Part shown: one piece after another, positions 6,498 to 7,046 of the stretch
Layout of the letters: every line of letters starts with the position of its first letter
How positions within the stretch are numbered: the stretch's first letter is position 1
Assembly (NCBI GenBank): GCA_020860865.1
Contig: JAJBTL010000350.1
Span: 1-7,046 of the forward strand
Source: Planctomycetota bacterium
GTDB taxonomy: Bacteria > Planctomycetota > SZUA-567
Length of the DNA: 7,046 nucleotides
Reading direction: 5' to 3'
The notes under the pieces: generated by a model
Told to the model about the DNA's origin: nothing
The model's input: only the letters and a program-made list of their open reading frames with translations
Databases searched by the model: none
Translations under genes and position numbers: made by a program

Positions 6498-7046
6498 TGC
6501 GCAGGGCCGGGGATCAATTCTCGGTCGGATGAACAAGCTGTTTTTCGTACTCGTTTTCCTCTGCCTCCTGGTGTGGGTTTTGACCGATGTCTTCGGCGTC
6601 GGCAACATCGGCGGCAAGGCGGTGTTCCTCACCCGCCGAAACATCCTGAACGTCCTGAACTAGGTCAGTATCAACGCCGTCATCGCCTTCGGCATGACCC
6701 TCGTCATCCTGACAAAAGGCATCGACCTATCTGTCGGCTCGGTGGTGGCGGCGACCGGGGTGTTTCTCTCCGTCCTCTTCGTCGACGCGAAATTGCCGTT
6801 GTGGCAGTGCTATGTCCTGACGCTTCTGGCCGGGGCGCTGACCGGATTTTTCAACGGTTCGCTTGTCGCGTTTTTCCGGCTGCCGCCGTTCATTGCCACG
6901 CTTGGCAGCTTGACGATATTCCGGGGCATCGGCTTTCTCATGGTCGACGGCCGGGCGAAGTTTATCAGCGACCGCAGCTTCCGCGCTGTCGGGCAGGACT
7001 TTTTCATGGGCATCCCCATTGCCGTCCTTGTCATACTGTTCTGTTT
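6487..7046 (+). pseudogene. RbsC-type sugar ABC permease, interrupted by one in-frame amber codon and cut by the window end
   Basis: This is the membrane subunit of a ribose/monosaccharide-type ABC importer, presumably working with the binding protein encoded at the left of the cluster. From ATG 6487 the frame encodes 58 residues, including a first membrane segment (about 17-36) and the RRNILNVLN lead-in to the second. A TAG at 6661-6663 then interrupts it. Directly after the stop, in the same frame, come VSINAVIAFGMTLVILT and the family signature GIDLSVGS, then NGSLVAFF, PPFIATLGSLTIFRG and further hydrophobic segments, open to the window end. In E. coli RbsC the matching position, recalled from memory, is glutamine (NILQQTS). 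A single C-to-T change of CAG would therefore explain the break. No other damage is seen over the remaining 127 codons. It may be a recent null mutation, a sequencing error, or a codon that is read through. The 3' part of the gene, and any ATPase gene, lie beyond the window. Confidence 0.8.

Noticed and set aside
4611..6663. Genome-wide reassignment of TAG to glutamine
   Set aside because: Reading TAG as Gln would fuse the activase to the kinase and extend the kinase for over 180 codons through the wrong frame of the permease gene to the window end. No other gene here contains an internal TAG. A local mutation or error is simpler.

Overview
The window is GC-rich with strongly C-ending codons and carries five genes, all on the + strand: a sugar-type periplasmic binding protein, a glycyl radical enzyme (GRE), its radical-SAM activating enzyme, a large ROK-like sugar kinase, and the start of an RbsC-type sugar permease that runs off the right edge. 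The GRE and its activase are oxygen-sensitive chemistry, so the host is anaerobic or facultative. The binding protein has a signal peptide without a usable lipobox, which points to a periplasm and so to a Gram-negative cell envelope. The taxon cannot be fixed from this window.

Layout. Positions 1-207 hold no convincing gene; a GC-rich hairpin followed by a T-rich tract (142-194) sits directly before the ribosome binding site of the first gene. The binding protein occupies 208-1161. A 160-base gap follows, containing a perfect 12-bp inverted repeat (1236-1281) and a 10-bp direct repeat. The GRE (1322-3706, 794 aa) and its activase (3708-4613) are one base apart. The kinase (4659-6497, 612 aa) follows after 45 bases, and the permease gene starts at 6487 inside the end of the kinase gene. 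The permease reading frame is broken by one amber codon at 6661-6663, after which the normal permease sequence continues in the same frame to the window end.

How the genes fit together (inference). The binding protein and permease would import a sugar-like compound, the kinase would phosphorylate it, and the GRE would carry out radical C-O cleavage on the phosphate ester. The GRE resembles E. coli PflD over most of its length, as recalled from memory. PflD and YbiW have been reported to open the ring of 1,5-anhydromannitol-6-phosphate and 1,5-anhydroglucitol-6-phosphate respectively, giving 1-deoxyfructose-6-phosphate ('anhydroglycolysis'). In E. coli the phosphate is thought to come from PTS uptake. 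Here an ABC importer plus a dedicated kinase would supply the phosphorylated substrate instead. No aldolase, dehydrogenase, regulator or ABC ATPase is visible in the window.

The most unusual points are the kinase (about twice normal ROK length, with an unrecognised 180-residue N-terminal region), the PTS-free arrangement around a PflD-type GRE, and the single amber codon at a site where relatives carry glutamine.
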